A stretch of DNA of 64,000 nucleotides from Cruorifilaria tuberocauda (GCA_013365365.1 JABVXU010000111.1:1-64000); one strand, 5' to 3'; counted from the stretch's first letter, positions 1 to 24,064 are shown. A program made the numbers and translations. The notes: a model not told the origin generated them from the letters alone.

Positions 1-736
1 TTAAATTTCTTTTCCCATCAGCCTTGTATGAAACAATTGTGCAGAGAGGTGTTTTCATGTCTCTAAGTTCCAAAGAATACGTCATGTGCGCAATGGAACT
101 AAATCTTTCCCAATTCTGAGTTGAAATGCACTCATCGTGTAATCGTGCAATGACAGTAGAGTATTCTGAAAGTTGAAAAGTATGAAGATGAATACAAGAA
201 TTAACTACTTTAAAATTCATATTAACCACTCAATCCCTAATTTATCAATCTTTAATTAATTTGGCATTGAATCGAAATAGAAATCTCTTTGTGGGAGGCA
301 ACATGATAGTACTCAATCAACTTCAAGATACTAACAGATTGAATGCTTTTTTCACTATGAGACTAAATGGCAACGCAATATTTCATTCTCTGCATTCATT
401 TATATGTTTCAAAAAGTAGTTTAAAAAACTCACGGGAAATTTGCTTCAACAATACAATTACTCGATCAAAGGAACTATCCAAAAAAATAATGTCGATTGA
501 ATCAAGAAACACTATTGATCTTTCAGCATTTTGTAACAAATCAATAATTTTGCGAAAAATATTCGTAAATGAATCGACTTCCTCCATTAGTGTGCATTGC
601 AGCATGAAAGGATAACGCTTTATCAACGTGCTTTTACATGACGTAAACAAATACACTAGTACTTGTTCTTTGTTACGTTCGATGGCATCATGCACTAAAC
701 TGGCCCATATTCTTTCTGCACTGCATCGCAGAGTAT
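1..736 (-). CDS. Elongator complex protein 5 (ELP5)-like, partial
   Basis: Two minus-strand exons fit together: 434-736, ending at a perfect GTGAGT donor, and 1-165, beginning after a TTTCAG acceptor. Both are open, and the phase matches across the 268-base intron (one base carried over, giving Gln). The gene runs off the left edge, and its 5' end beyond base 736 is unresolved. The joined piece reads like the RecA-like fold of ELP5: a segment around ERIWASLVHDA, then a strand-like SIVFLDSIDIIF followed by a helix and a second strand YSTVIARLHDEC, in the same order as the LDS and LLHEE segments of animal ELP5. ELP5 forms part of the ELP456 ring of Elongator, which modifies wobble uridine in tRNA. 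Identity rests on remembered pattern similarity only. Another RecA-like or uncharacterised protein is possible. Confidence 0.5.
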
Positions 737-2014
737 CTACAAATATCAAGTTTACAAAACTTACATTGATCACTACAATATACTAAAAAAACTTTCATTA
801 TTGTGATTAATTGTATTGATTTATATACTTCTTCAGATCAATATTCTTCAGACTTCGACTTTAAATTTCTGAAATATTACAAAGTAGTTAGTGACACCAA
901 AATAAATAACACTGGTCAAATCGTGAAATACCGTTAGAGTTTTTCAGTTTGTAATTTAATTTCTAATTTATAAAAAAAAAAACAAAAAATATAAAATGAT
1001 ATGATAAAGGATCATTTACACTCATGAGCAAAGGGAAACATTTTAAAAAATTGGGACACGTTACTGTTTTTATAAATTACTATAGATTAAATAATTTACG
1101 AAAAGACAGTTTATTATAAATTTTCATACTCGTAGTCTACAGAAATTCTGTTTGAGCAGCTACAGAATGATAGCATGTCGAAGAAAACGCCGACCAAACC
1201 TATTTCCATCATGCTTCTTGACCATCAGAAATCAGATCACACTTAGTGGACATAACCTTTCGCATCCCGATTGCAAAACATTACCTTTCACCAATACCAA
1301 ACTTTTCCAACGTATATTCTCCATTACGTCACACACTTCGAAAGCATTAGACTTAAGCAGATATTTTCGATTCCGTTTTCAGCTTTCAAATAACTACGTC
1401 ATAGAGAAAACGTGATCCTCAAATAAGAATGTCATTTTATTGTTTCTGTTGCCAAGATCACTTGAAAACTGAAGTATATAGAGATGCAAACAAACAAATA
1501 TTCCAAGGTAAGTTCCTCGACTGTCTACGCATATACAAAAACGGTAACTTATGGAGACAAGGCCAAAACCCAATAAATGTCTCTCAAGGCAAATATGCTT
1601 GAATATTGCAATCATCAAATATTAGGACAGATATTATATTCATGGGATATTTTATTACGATCAAATATCGAATAAAATTCAACTATATAAATAAAGAAAA
1701 CAACATAAGCAAAAAAGAACATGAATTAAACAAACACTAAAAACGAACGTTTAACAGCTTGTGCTCAGCCATACAAAACGGCATAAACAACATGCAGTAT
1801 AATTCTATGAGATCAGTCCCATCAAACAAGTGCACACGATCCAGTAAAATCATCAAAATCAATATTACCGAGATGTGGTTACACACTGAACATAAATATT
1901 TCAAAACTTTCTATTCTAGGCTACCACAGCTGTGCAAACATTTTAAACTGCCTTCGCAATGATTCATAAATTGCCCCAAACCTTAAATAAATTATTCTAA
2001 CAACTAATACAAAT
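737..2014. other. Intergenic, no gene seen
   Basis: This AT-rich stretch has only short chance ORFs on both strands and no exon with paired splice signals and conserved protein sequence. It should hold the 3' untranslated region and poly(A) site of the minus-strand Mi-2 gene just above base 2014, and the missing 5' end of the minus-strand gene that continues left. Confidence 0.6.
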
Positions 2015-13262
<11,248 letters not shown>

Positions 13263-16040
13263 CACTTACTATTTGATCACCAGCTAAATATATCGAATGG
13301 TTGGTTGGAACACTGAAAAGAAAACAAAGAAAGGATCAGTTTGTTGGGATGAGGAAGACGCACGCAGCACTTCTCGGATTCACAGAATGGAAATGTGATG
13401 GATCACACACAGCTCCACCTTCCCGATTACCTCAACCGAATCCTTATCGAACTCGAAGGTATCATAATTGATGAGTTCTTTAGCAACCTTTTTGTAGTTC
13501 ACCGGTAATTGCGTAGACGAGGGCTGAATAGGAGTGTTAAGTGAAGTTTTGAAAAATCGATAACTAGGGGAAGAGGGTGGAAGGACGAGAAAGAATGGGT
13601 AGTTATGCGGGGTGCCGTTGGATCTTCCTATGGAATGAGATGCACGGAAGCCGAGCGTGCACCCTGTTGACACGGTCACCCGGAATGGACGGACGGAACC
13701 GAGTGACCCAGGCAGGTCAGGAATGGTTGCATGAATTAGTAGTCGGGGAGTGATGCGGACTGCACTGTCATACATCAATGAGAAGCAGGAGAAATGTCTG
13801 ATTGCACGGAGGGTAAATAGCAGATATGCAAATCGTGCCACAGACGCAGAGTCATACAAGTTCCAGTCATTCAGGTGAATTTCAATTTTAGCTCAAATTC
13901 CTCCTTTCCATCTGATTCCGCAACTCAAACATTATCCACTCGCTCGCAAGCTATTCGGAAATATCGGGTCGATAATTATCCTCGGAAAACTATCTTAAAC
14001 TTAAACTTTTACATTCATCGTCCACAAGCCATCTTTACCTTCCTCTAATCCTATTTCGTTTTTGATTATTAATCACTAAAAGTTAACACTTACCATATGT
14101 CAGCTGTGTCAATTCAAGAACTGAAATGAAAGAATGGAATTTATCTGAAATCAGTTTGATAGAAGGAAATCGAAAGGGGAAGTGTAGAAGAATTGTTGTA
14201 TAGACAGATATTACTTTTGTACTAACCCTTGTGACCCTTACAGTTACTTTCATCACTTTACCACGATCAACAAGAAGTGCAACAACAACAGCAACAGCAA
14301 CACAGAAATAAGAAGGACGAGAGGAGACCTCATTGAGCCATTCATTCACCCATAACGTGTAAGCAAATCGATATCACTACCCGTCGTAACGTTCCGATCG
14401 ATGGGCCACTAAATCGGTCAGCAAATGTGTTAAATATGTACCGATGAAATGGAATCTCTCTATTAGCTCAGCTGATGACAATCGCTCCCTTATTTATCTT
14501 TACCATCTATTTACCTGTTCCATATCATCAAATATTCCAGAAATCCTGAACGATCTTATTAACTTTCATTGGATATTCCGTTCATGACGTGAAGTAAGTA
14601 ATAAAGGTTAGAAATATATGTTAATGGCTTGAAAAAGGCACTTAAATTCTCGAAGTAGTTGGCTAAAAGCAAAAATATGTCTATTTGAAGTGTAATCCAG
14701 AATCTTAACGAATGCAGAATATTTATGGAAGTTTGTTTTGCTTGCAAACATTATGCATATTTATAATAAATCCAAATGATTGTAATGAAAAATTAATTTG
14801 AGAGATATCATTAGTATCTCTCCGACGAGTATCTAATATTCGATTATATCCATTCTGTTTAATATTATTATAAATTCAGGATGTGTAAATGACAAAACAT
14901 AAAATGGATAAATTGAGTTATATGAAAATTACGAACTTATGCTGCAAAAATCATTTTAAGTCTTTCAGGATTTTCAGGATTAAATTTCACTCATAGAATT
15001 AAGTGAAATTTTAATGCATTGAAAAATTTCTCATAACTGCTATAATTTCAAAATGTCTCATTCGTGCCTTTGCCATTTATATCAAACTGTTAATTAATTG
15101 TTAATGTAAACTGTTAATTGTTAATTAATTAATTTTTTTCGGAAATAAAAATCTAATTCATGCAAACTATTGTTTACTGTTATGAAGATTGAATTACAAG
15201 ATTTGAAAGATCATCGTAATTCAGAATCAATCAAGCAAATTAGATCGATCACTTTAATACTTACGTATATTACCAGTCATTTCATGACGTTTCACATTCG
15301 TCCACAGGTATGAATGAGTATTTATACGTCCGTAGACGTAAAAAAAGGTATGAGTTAATATTGTTGAGAAACGTGTGAATAGACAGGCATGTCTTAAAAT
15401 ACTACAACATTTCATGTCAACAAAACGTGATAACTTTCTACTTACTCTTTGCACCATATCAACTTTTCTCATTTATTTCACCTGCTATAGTAGCAAAAAT
15501 TGTTACACAAAGTTATTGATTATTTCCGAGTAGTAATTTTACTTCCGTTTTGACAATGAACTAATTAGTTGAAGAGTTGCGTAATCTATAACAAATAAAC
15601 ACTTTAATATTTATCATCGTCATGTATTGTTTTTATAATTAAGCTAATGATTACACATATATTACTTTATACTTGCAAACTTTACGAAGTTACAAATTCA
15701 TAAGAAAGATCTAAAGTAGAAAATAGTTCGAAACTTTTTTAAGAAATTTTTAAACTTCTTGAATTCTTTTTTCATTCCTAAATGGAAATCATAGTTCAAA
15801 TTGATAACGAACTGATAAGCTATGCGCAATTTTGTGATAAATAATTACTTTTACCACATCTATCGAATAGCTGTAGTTGGAAATTTCTATGGAAGGAGAA
15901 TGTGAGCAACACTCTAACAGTCTGTTCCTCTTGCAAAGTCGTTGACAATTTTTCGCATAGCTCATTTCCATCCAATCCACTCAATACTACGAACAAAACA
16001 ATAACCACTACATATATAGAATTGGAACAACCCAAGAGCC
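13263..16040. other. Intergenic region with unresolved exon-like pieces
   Basis: No complete gene could be built. Minus-strand pieces that look coding: 13431-13523, phase 0, between a TATTCAG acceptor and a GAG|GTAATC donor (NYKKVAKELINYDTFEF); 14260-14349, a hydrophobic run; and 15857-15995, a strongly hydrophobic segment followed by LDGNELCEKLSTTLQEEQ and a G|GTAAAA donor. No in-frame ATG or continuous phase links them, so they may belong to one or more small minus-strand genes or to 5' untranslated exons of the Mi-2 gene. The part from about 13180 to 13860 is clearly richer in G and C than its surroundings. The rest, 14400-15790, is AT-rich with nothing supportable. Confidence 0.3.
16013..16018 (+). 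promoter_or_regulatory. TATA element of the U6 snRNA gene
   Basis: TATATA lies 28 to 23 bases before the U6 start, the spacing expected of an RNA polymerase III type 3 promoter. A proximal sequence element should lie about 20-30 bases further upstream, but I cannot define its consensus by eye. Confidence 0.65.
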
Positions 16041-16144
16041 GTTCATTCCGATGAACATATACTAAAATTGGAACAATACAGAGAAGATTAGCATGGCCCC
16101 TGCGCAAGGATGACACGCAAATTCGTGAAGCGTTCCAAATTTTT
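16041..16144 (+). ncRNA. U6 spliceosomal snRNA
   Basis: About 104 bases, matching U6 almost throughout. The 5' stem-loop GTTCAT-TCCG-ATGAAC has a perfect 6-bp stem closed by a UNCG-class tetraloop. It is followed by ATATACTAAAATTGGAAC, the ACAGAGA box, the AGC catalytic triad region (GATTAGCATGGCCCC), the internal stem-loop region and the 3' CGTTCCAAA, and ends in a run of five T acting as the polymerase III terminator (16140-16144). U6 pairs with U4, then with U2 and the 5' splice site, and forms the catalytic core of the spliceosome. A TATA box sits at -28. I see no mutations in the core, so it appears functional. Confidence 0.97.
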
Positions 16145-16683
16145 CATTCTGCTCACACACGTATGGCATGACGTGTGATGTCGCGTATGTTACGTGTCTT
16201 ATGTACTCGAATATAACTGAGTGCTTTTAATGCTGATTTTATAAACATCTCCATAAATTGGTAGTTCTTCAAATTTTGTAGTGTTTGAGTGCTCTGTTTA
16301 GCGCAGTTTGTTAACTGTGTGTGTTTGTCGTTGATGATTCCACACAGTCAAAACTGATCCAAAAAAATTTCTTTATCCATAAGTGTGCATGAAATCTTCA
16401 AGAATCAAACTGTTTTGAGAAAAGTTATTTAATTTCGTATCCATCTACTTATCAGTGATAGCTGCTGGAGAGTAAAAATCTATCGTAAACTTTCGTGTTT
16501 CAAACTTAAATGTTAAAACATTCTCTTTCCCATGATTTCATGTCCCAAACATTTGCATATTTCGTTGCATAAATTTAAATTTAAAAGTTCTGTTTTTCAT
16601 TACTGTTCTAACGTCTTACGCAGTCTGGTTGTTTCACATCGACTAATTTAACTGTTTCTGTTTCAATAGCGCAATCGTCTCCA
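16145..16683. other. Intergenic, promoter region of spd-2
   Basis: No ORF or RNA is supported between the U6 terminator and the spd-2 start codon. An acceptor TTTCAATAG ends at 16669, fifteen bases before the ATG, which suits spliced-leader addition. Confidence 0.5.
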
Positions 16684-19600
16684 ATGATGAATTCTTCCTC
16701 GTGGGAGATACAGGAGGACTGTTTCGATGATGTCGAATCAGATACTGACGAAAAATCCATCTATGAAGACGATCTCTATATTGATGGTCGGTTGTATATT
16801 ATATTAATTTTTCTAACTCGTTAGATATGATGTAAATTGGTCACTTGGTTTCCTAATTCAACATTCTATTGATGTATGCTCACTTATGTTTAATATCACA
16901 GTAGTTTCATTGTCGATAGTTCCGATCATCCATAATTCAATAACTGCATTCTAAAAAAACCTACTTCCTTTAAAAATGTAATATCTACGAGAGAAATTTC
17001 AAAAATTTTGCTGTTTTATTACTCGATGCTATAAATAGTAAGTCTTGCTTAATAATCCATATTTTAGATCATGCGATCGCGGAGCATGAAAATTTAAATG
17101 AAACAATTACTAACCGCTTGCCACCAAGGCTATCGACTATAGCAGAAGAATCAAATACTTTGACAGAAGGTTATGTATTTTTTTAAGGTTACTGCCTTTA
17201 GAAGTTTTCCAAAAAGTTATATTGGTGCCAGTTAATTTTTCCTAAAACGTCCCATAACTATTAGAATCTAAATAACTCAGTTTTGCCTATTATTTTTATA
17301 TTGCTTAATAATCTAAATAACTTAATGATTCACGGTCAGCTGCTTCATACTTAATTTTTTTTAAGGGAACGAAATTGGTGCACAAAATGATACATATGTT
17401 GATTCAGTTTTTGGACCTGGTTTAAGAGGGGAACTGAGTGATAATAATGTGAGTGTAATGGATGAAAGTCTATCATTCAAAGGTAGAGGGGAAGGCAAGT
17501 ATTATTATCTTAATTACAAACTTTCATCAATATTCAATATTCACATCCCACGGGAAAAAAATATTTGTATCAGATCATGTAATAGAACTTTCCAGTTCTT
17601 TTCGTCTCAAAAATTGAAAAGGTTTAGAATTTAGATCAAATGTATATCTTGTTGTCAAATGGCAAATTTGATTCTGTATTATTCTTGCTGAAATAATTCC
17701 CATTATATCGTTTTCCAATACGTAATGAAATTTTCGAATTTATTCCCTTATCCATTTCCACTTTTGCGATGTAAGTAAATCTGGTTTTGATTTTTTTCTA
17801 GGCATTGAAAAGTTACAGCGTGATGAGGAATCATTTTATAAACATAATCAGCTAGCACAAGACGACTTCCTCTTCAATAAACCAAGTCTGGAGAGAGAGA
17901 ACAGTTGGGAGCCGTCAATTCATCATTCTCTCCCGCCTACACCAAAAATCTGCGTCGATGAACTCGTTGCTTTTAGTATGTCTTTTGTATAACAGATCCA
18001 GCATATATAATTCTCATCCAAGTTTCCTCTACTTGAAACCATTAAAGTTCTCTTCAAGTCAGAAAAAGATGAATTTTCATTCTTCAAACTAAATTAATAC
18101 TCATAAAATAGTACCTGACACTGTTTTCAAAGCAGTAATATAGAAAAAAGAATTAATTTGAATATATTTAAGAGTTTTATGTTGGAGTAGTTGCCTACTG
18201 TAACCGCTTTGGAAAAAAAAAAGGAAATCTCGTCTTTGAAATTAATGAACTATTTTATTCAAAGACATGACGGATTCTCATTTAATACCTGCCACATTAT
18301 CTACTCGAAAAGAAACAAACCAGAATATTGAAAACACACCGCCTGGTGCTTCCTCATACATGCGGCACTGGAAAAAAAGAAATGAACCAAAGAAGAATTC
18401 TGGTGGACCCAAAATGTCTACTCCTAAATGTAAATATTGCATGGCATTTAAGGATGAGTGAAATTCTCCAGAACATAGGAATGTGATTTTTGGCTTCTCT
18501 CTGATCTGTTTCTATATTCCCAGCATATCTACAGTACTAGCTCTTGTGGGTGGATTGTTATGAAAGATTTTCTTCTCCCTAAGTTTTTTAAAATTTTTCA
18601 GATTTGTTGGGAACAAAAATTCTATAATGCCAAGGAAAATATTTTTTAAGCTGCGGTTGTTTAAACAGTTTTATATGTTTCAGCAGCAGATACTTCACTC
18701 CAAAACTTGAGTATAAATTGCATTTCATCAATTTTTCCGGACACAGCTTCGCCTAAATCTGTTCATGGAATGAATATAAAATTCAATGGTCCTTCCACAG
18801 TGCCTCGTAGAATATCCAGTGTTGTTGAAGAACCATCCTTAAGTAGTTCCGCAATCGAAAGAGTACTTGAGGTTGCTATTCAATTTGAAATTGATTTAAT
18901 TGACATAAATGATGCTTAGGGGGAGTATGTTATAAAATATTTTTTTATAGAGGGAAAATTTTGACAATGATGACGCACTCGTTCAAGCATTGTTACAAGC
19001 TAAAGCACGACCTCGTCTGAAGTTGAAGTTTCCTGAAATAATTGCAGGAGAACGGATTGAAAGAAACGGTTTGTTAACATATTTGATATTGGCAAGTTTC
19101 TAATTTTTAGTCAGTTATCTTTACATACATTTACATGCAACATGCATTCGAATTACTGAAAAGAATTAGCTCTGTCTTGTTATTGTCAATTAATAAAAGA
19201 TTGTATTGTTTTTTGAAGATTTGGAAAGCGTTTTTTGCACCTACCGTTATGGGTAGGCAAAATACTAATCAAAGCAAAAAGTGGAAATTTTTTTTATTTT
19301 AAATTCTAAGTAATTGTCTCTATTCACATTATAAACTGAGATGCTGCAATAGTAAAAAGAGTGCTTGTGTTCATGATAGCGTATTATTGCTTTAGATCAA
19401 GCGAAATGTTTAACAAGATGTGAAAAGTCGGCTGATGCGCTCGATAATGTTGATAAAGATTTTAATGCTAATGATCATAATCAAATACGAAGAAAAGGTT
19501 GGTATCAGCCTTCTTTTTCATTCAATTATGAAAATGATAGTGTGAATCAGTTATATTCCTTTATCCTTGCCTGTGTATATTCATGGATTTCCATATGATT

Positions 19601-22245
19601 TTAAATTTAATTATCAAAAATATAAGTGACAACTTTTTCAGTGATTACTAGACATGACCGTTCAGGCGTAACCAATAAAACGAAGAAGCTAAAAACTGTG
19701 CAGGAATTGAATTCACTACGAGGGAGCAATAATAAACTAGGAGATTTACCATCAACATTTGAAACAAAATGGAAAAATAGAAGTCTAGAATCACACAGTG
19801 ACTGGTAAGCATCATGTAACAATATTATGTTACAATTTTTGTTTTTAATATTTCAGTCGGCTCTTTATCTTGCATCCTTCAAGTTGGTCAAATAACTTAT
19901 AAAAATATATATAAATAAAATGCTTCTGGTAACACTTCCTAGAAATGATTTCAGTTTTTGAAGTTTGAAGCTGATTTCATCTTCTCGTTGAATAATAAAA
20001 TACCCAAAGCATGAAGATGAAATTGTATCAAATTTTGATAAATTATAATTCCGAAGATTTTCTAAAGTACTGCAGTACCTAATTTAAGTGAATGTCATTT
20101 TAGTTTATCCAGTTTTGTCCTTGTATGGATTTATTGCAGTTCGGTTACGGAAAGCCAGGGCAAATTTTTGTCGTGCGATCAGTCTTTTGTTTATTTTGGA
20201 TTTGTCGACATCAAATGTCGTGTAAATAGAGCAGTTAGATTGCGAAATATCAGCTCAAAATCGCTGAATCTTAGACTGCTGTTACATAGCACTAGCAAAG
20301 GATATGAAGTATGAGATATGAAGCAAATATAAACATTAAATTATTCATTTAATTCTTACTATTTAATGATGATTCTATTACAAGAACTAGCAAATATTCT
20401 TATTCTTCATTTTAATAGTCTAATATTTTTTCTGAAGTAAAAATATTTTTGTAGTTATTGGAGCATGGCATCGTTGTGTTGAAACCGCAAGAAGTCTATC
20501 CGATTCATATCATATTCCAACCTCCCTGTGGAGCTTGTTTTCAAAATAATCTGATTATAACAGTTCTCAATTCAGAACACATTAATTATTTTGTGAGATC
20601 TTACTCTTTATTACTCTATTGGTATTTTTTATTTGCGATATCAACATTGATCTGAGGATAACAGTCAAGAAAAGTTTAATAATATTCGGATTTATTGCAA
20701 AATTCAGATTCCTTTGGTCGGAAGTGGTGGAGTTGCTGGTTTACGCGTTCTAGCACAGTCTGGATTAACCATGTTACGTGATGGCTCATTTGTTCTGACA
20801 GCTCAAGGAGTTACAAACATTAGTTTCGATGTCGAGAATAAAGGCTTAAGGCATTCTATTTACAGCTTTTTGGTGTTTTTTGTAGCAATCTACCTGTCTT
20901 TTATCTCAAGTTCATCCTCATTCTTTTTTTTTTCGCGAGCAATAATTTGAGATGAATCTCTGATCCTTATTGCTTTTATAATTCACTTGGTTTACTTGGT
21001 TACCATGTTGAATGATTTTCAATGACCATTGTTTTTCCTTACCTTATATCACATATTTTAATCAAAAAATGACCTTTAAGCATGTGCTCCTCTAGAATCA
21101 AATATTAAAAATTCTTATTAGAACTTCAAATCACTCACTGTGTTCCTTTTATTGTTTTTTAATTTCTAGAGATGCATTTGTGCGCGTCGTTGTAGTGAAT
21201 AAAGAGACAAAAAAAGCTATCCGTCGATGCACTATTACGCCATCTGACTGCGTTTCCATCTTGCATCGCAGCAAACAAGTAATTATTTAAAATTTTCTTT
21301 TTTCGGAATTTTCCTTCGCTAAATAAATATTTTGGTGTCGAAAAGTTTTCCAATTTCACTATTTTATTTTGATTTATATTTCCAGCAATTTAAGTGCAGT
21401 TTTAAATATTAATAGATATATAATATTTCACGGCTTTTATCAGTTTGTGCAGGAAGGAAATTTTTTAAATGTTGCAGAAGTTTACTGTTGAAATTCCTTC
21501 CTTTTATGGCGAAGAAAGCAATGGTAATTCAAACCACTCACTCAACTGCTCTTCTTTCTCACTGGCATCAGTAGCAGGGAATACTCAGTACTATGTCCAG
21601 CTACTGTGGGGTGAGGAGGCACAAAGACGCCGACTTAAAAAGTAATAAATATTCTATGAGTAGTATGAATGTTTGATTTAATTTTTCTTACTCTTAGCCC
21701 ATTTATTTACTCGCAACAAATATTTATTTGAACTGAAAATTTTTAGATTTGAAAATATGAAATGTGCAAATTTCACTTTTAATGGGCATACTTTTACAAA
21801 GCGCAAATTCATAAACGAAGAAAAATGTAAATCTACTGCTTCCGAAGATGTTTGTTATGGTTTCTATGATCGCGACGCATTCGAATTAGCATTACGAGTA
21901 ACTTTGATATCGGTATTTTACACTTTCTTGTTTTGCATACAGAAAACAGAATGGTGAATTATAAGGTAGCAGATCTAAGATAAAATAAGGGTGAAAAACT
22001 GGTTAGATATGGATAGAAACCAAAAAGTCTCCAGTTATTTCCTACTTCGAATTATATTGAAATGATTTTAGGTTGTGGATAATCGGCTTTCGTTACTATC
22101 TCGGAATAGTTACCTTACACAAGAGGATAAACTTACTGAAAGTGTCATTCTTGAACCAAATACAACCTTATCACTACCAGGAAGCAGTAATAAAAGTATT
22201 GTCGAGGATGTTTCTACTATTTTTAGCGTTAGCCGTGTTTTGTAA
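16684..22245 (+). CDS. spd-2: SPD-2 (CEP192 family) centrosome protein
   Basis: Sixteen exons, 764 residues (768 if a GC donor ends exon 3). SPD-2/CEP192 builds the pericentriolar material and recruits the kinase that starts centriole duplication. The N-terminal half is acidic and low in conservation. A conserved basic patch ARPRLKLKFP lies near residue 300. From about residue 411 the protein holds the ASH/PapD-like beta domains typical of SPD-2: FVYFGFVDIKCRVNRAVRLRN, then KPQEVYPIHIIFQPP, PLVGSGGVAGLRV and NKGLRDAFVRVVVVN. C. elegans SPD-2 is about 824 residues, so this one is slightly shorter. The ATG at 16684 follows a trans-splice-like acceptor. Exon 12 to 13 (20850 to 21170) needs a GC donor. 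A downstream segment at 23505-23623 might supply an alternative C-terminus. Assignment rests on domain order and motif similarity. Confidence 0.85.
20851..21169 (+). other. GC-AG intron of spd-2
   Basis: The donor is TTAAG followed by GCATTC and the acceptor is TTTCTAG. The join gives NKGLR-DAFVRVVVVN, which matches the beta-strand pattern of the ASH domain in SPD-2/CEP192. I found no GT donor of the right phase before the reading frame runs into noise. Confidence 0.7.
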
Positions 22246-24064
22246 ATTTGTGGACTTACTGTATACTTGTATGCTTGCCTTCACTAGTTTTTAATGAATT
22301 TGATTATACTTTCCTCATTATATTTAGCATTAGTATACCATAAATTACTTGGCCAGTGGTATCGTGCATGAATTATTTATTGATTTTTAGTTTATATCTT
22401 CACGTTCATTTATTAAATGCGCACAGACTTGGAAATCCCCAAAGAGTTAATGTTATTAGCTGCAGTTTAATAATGTTACCGTTTCTTTCAACAGTTTGTT
22501 TTCTTTGAAGCAATGGAAGAATAGACAACTGTTAACCAAAATTTATTTCCAAGCGATGCGCCCAATTTGACAACTCTATACTCTATGTTATTTTTGCTAT
22601 TATGCAAATTAATTTAGGTTTACTGAACGTTTTTTAGAAATAAAATGCTGATTTAGATATTCCTTGAAAATACTATATTAACTTGAAACGAATTATTATC
22701 GAGTTTCAATATATTCAGTTAATGTGGAACAAAGTTAACACTGAAGTTTTTGTGTGCTACAGTAAAAAAAAAGCTTCAAATATCAGTGGTCTGCTTCTAC
22801 TCTGTCAGTCCCTAATCTCGATTTTTGGTTGACTGATTTTTTGGTGATAACATGGTTTGATGAAGGAGTACTTAGAAGACCTTGAAGTTCCTTTTTATCA
22901 CTTACCTTTTTATTACTTAGTTTTGGATTTCACCATGAATCCACAATATAAAGTTAGAAATATTTTCCTTAATTCACCCTCAAAATAGTGGGATGAAAAT
23001 TCTGTATCAAAGCTAATTAAGTTCGCTCATTTTCACTTTTTCGTAGCAGATCCATAAGTAATTCCTGAACATTTAAAGATTTTATGACATCAAAATGGAT
23101 TTTATTTGTCCGCTAAAATGGTTATCTAAAATTATAATCTCTTTCTTTCTTGAAAAGAAAAGCAAGCGATCTGGAATTCTTTGTTATTGCGAGAGCTTCT
23201 CCAAAAATATGAATGAAGTGGGAAATTTTCAAGCTATGGTTAAATTTACATGTAAAAATCAGTTTCACTTAGATGACTACGGAAATTGTAGTTAGCTTAG
23301 AAAAGCGTTCTCTTATTCAGCACTAAGTAAACTCTCAACATTCAACACTCATTACCAGTGATAGCTGCATTGGTTGTTACAAATAACACTTTGAAGTAAA
23401 TGGTATTTCTACAAAAGATATCTTCAAAAATTTTCATTGCCAACTTTCAACAGGAAAAAGGCTTTCATATTTTGGTATTACTCCAAATTTCAATTTTTTA
23501 TCAGTGAAGGTGTTATTTAGTGGTATTTCAAAGCTTCTAGTAGAGAAAGGGACGGAAAGTTTCTTCCAGTTCGCAAAGAGAAATGATTTTCTACGGATAA
23601 TCGATTCCTCTGCAAATAAACAAGTAATAATTTTTTATAATAAATGCTTCAGTTGTATAAAATTACTTTTAGAAGTTATCAGTTCTAAAAATAATGTGAG
23701 CTTTTTGGTATGAGTCAAGATATGAATAGTACATTTTAGCATTAAAAGATTCAGTGACCAATTTCAGTAGCGAAGCCGCCATCCAAACTTTAATACTAAG
23801 AAACTAACCAACTGGGACATGTCTTTTCATGCTGGCCCCTTGAAAAGATTCTGTTATTAGACAAGAAAAGGTGATAGAAGACTACACAGCAATGAGTAGT
23901 GGCACGTAGCTTATTAGATTTCAAAGAGATTTTTTTTAAACTAATGTTTATGGATATCTCTCTCCTTAGACTTTATTTTTTATTACTTATTTTTACTCTG
24001 TAATAATTATTTATAAAAATACTAATTAATATTGATGTTTTATATTTTAATTTAGGTCAGAGGT
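22246..24064. other. Intergenic with one exon-like segment
   Basis: Mostly AT-rich sequence without a supported gene. The segment 23505-23623 is bordered by a TTTTTTATCAG acceptor and a CAA|GTAATA donor and is open (KVLFSGISKLLVEKGTESFF). It may be an alternative last exon of spd-2 or part of an unknown small gene. The ORF at 23095-23295 shows no family resemblance and is probably chance. Just before 24065 a TTTAATTTAG acceptor is placed for spliced-leader addition to the next gene. Confidence 0.4.

Noticed and set aside
737..850. A 28-base intron joining an ATG-led piece to the ELP5-like exon
   Set aside because: It would be shorter than any intron I would trust without cDNA. The 5' end is left open.
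14083..14349. Apparent signal-peptide exon upstream of Mi-2
   Set aside because: The open frame begins with GTG and has no in-frame ATG, and the phase does not carry to the downstream exon-like piece at 13431-13523.
15820..16116. Minus-strand ORF running through the U6 gene
   Set aside because: Its N-terminal part is only the antisense of the conserved U6 RNA. Only the part outside U6 is kept as a weak exon candidate.
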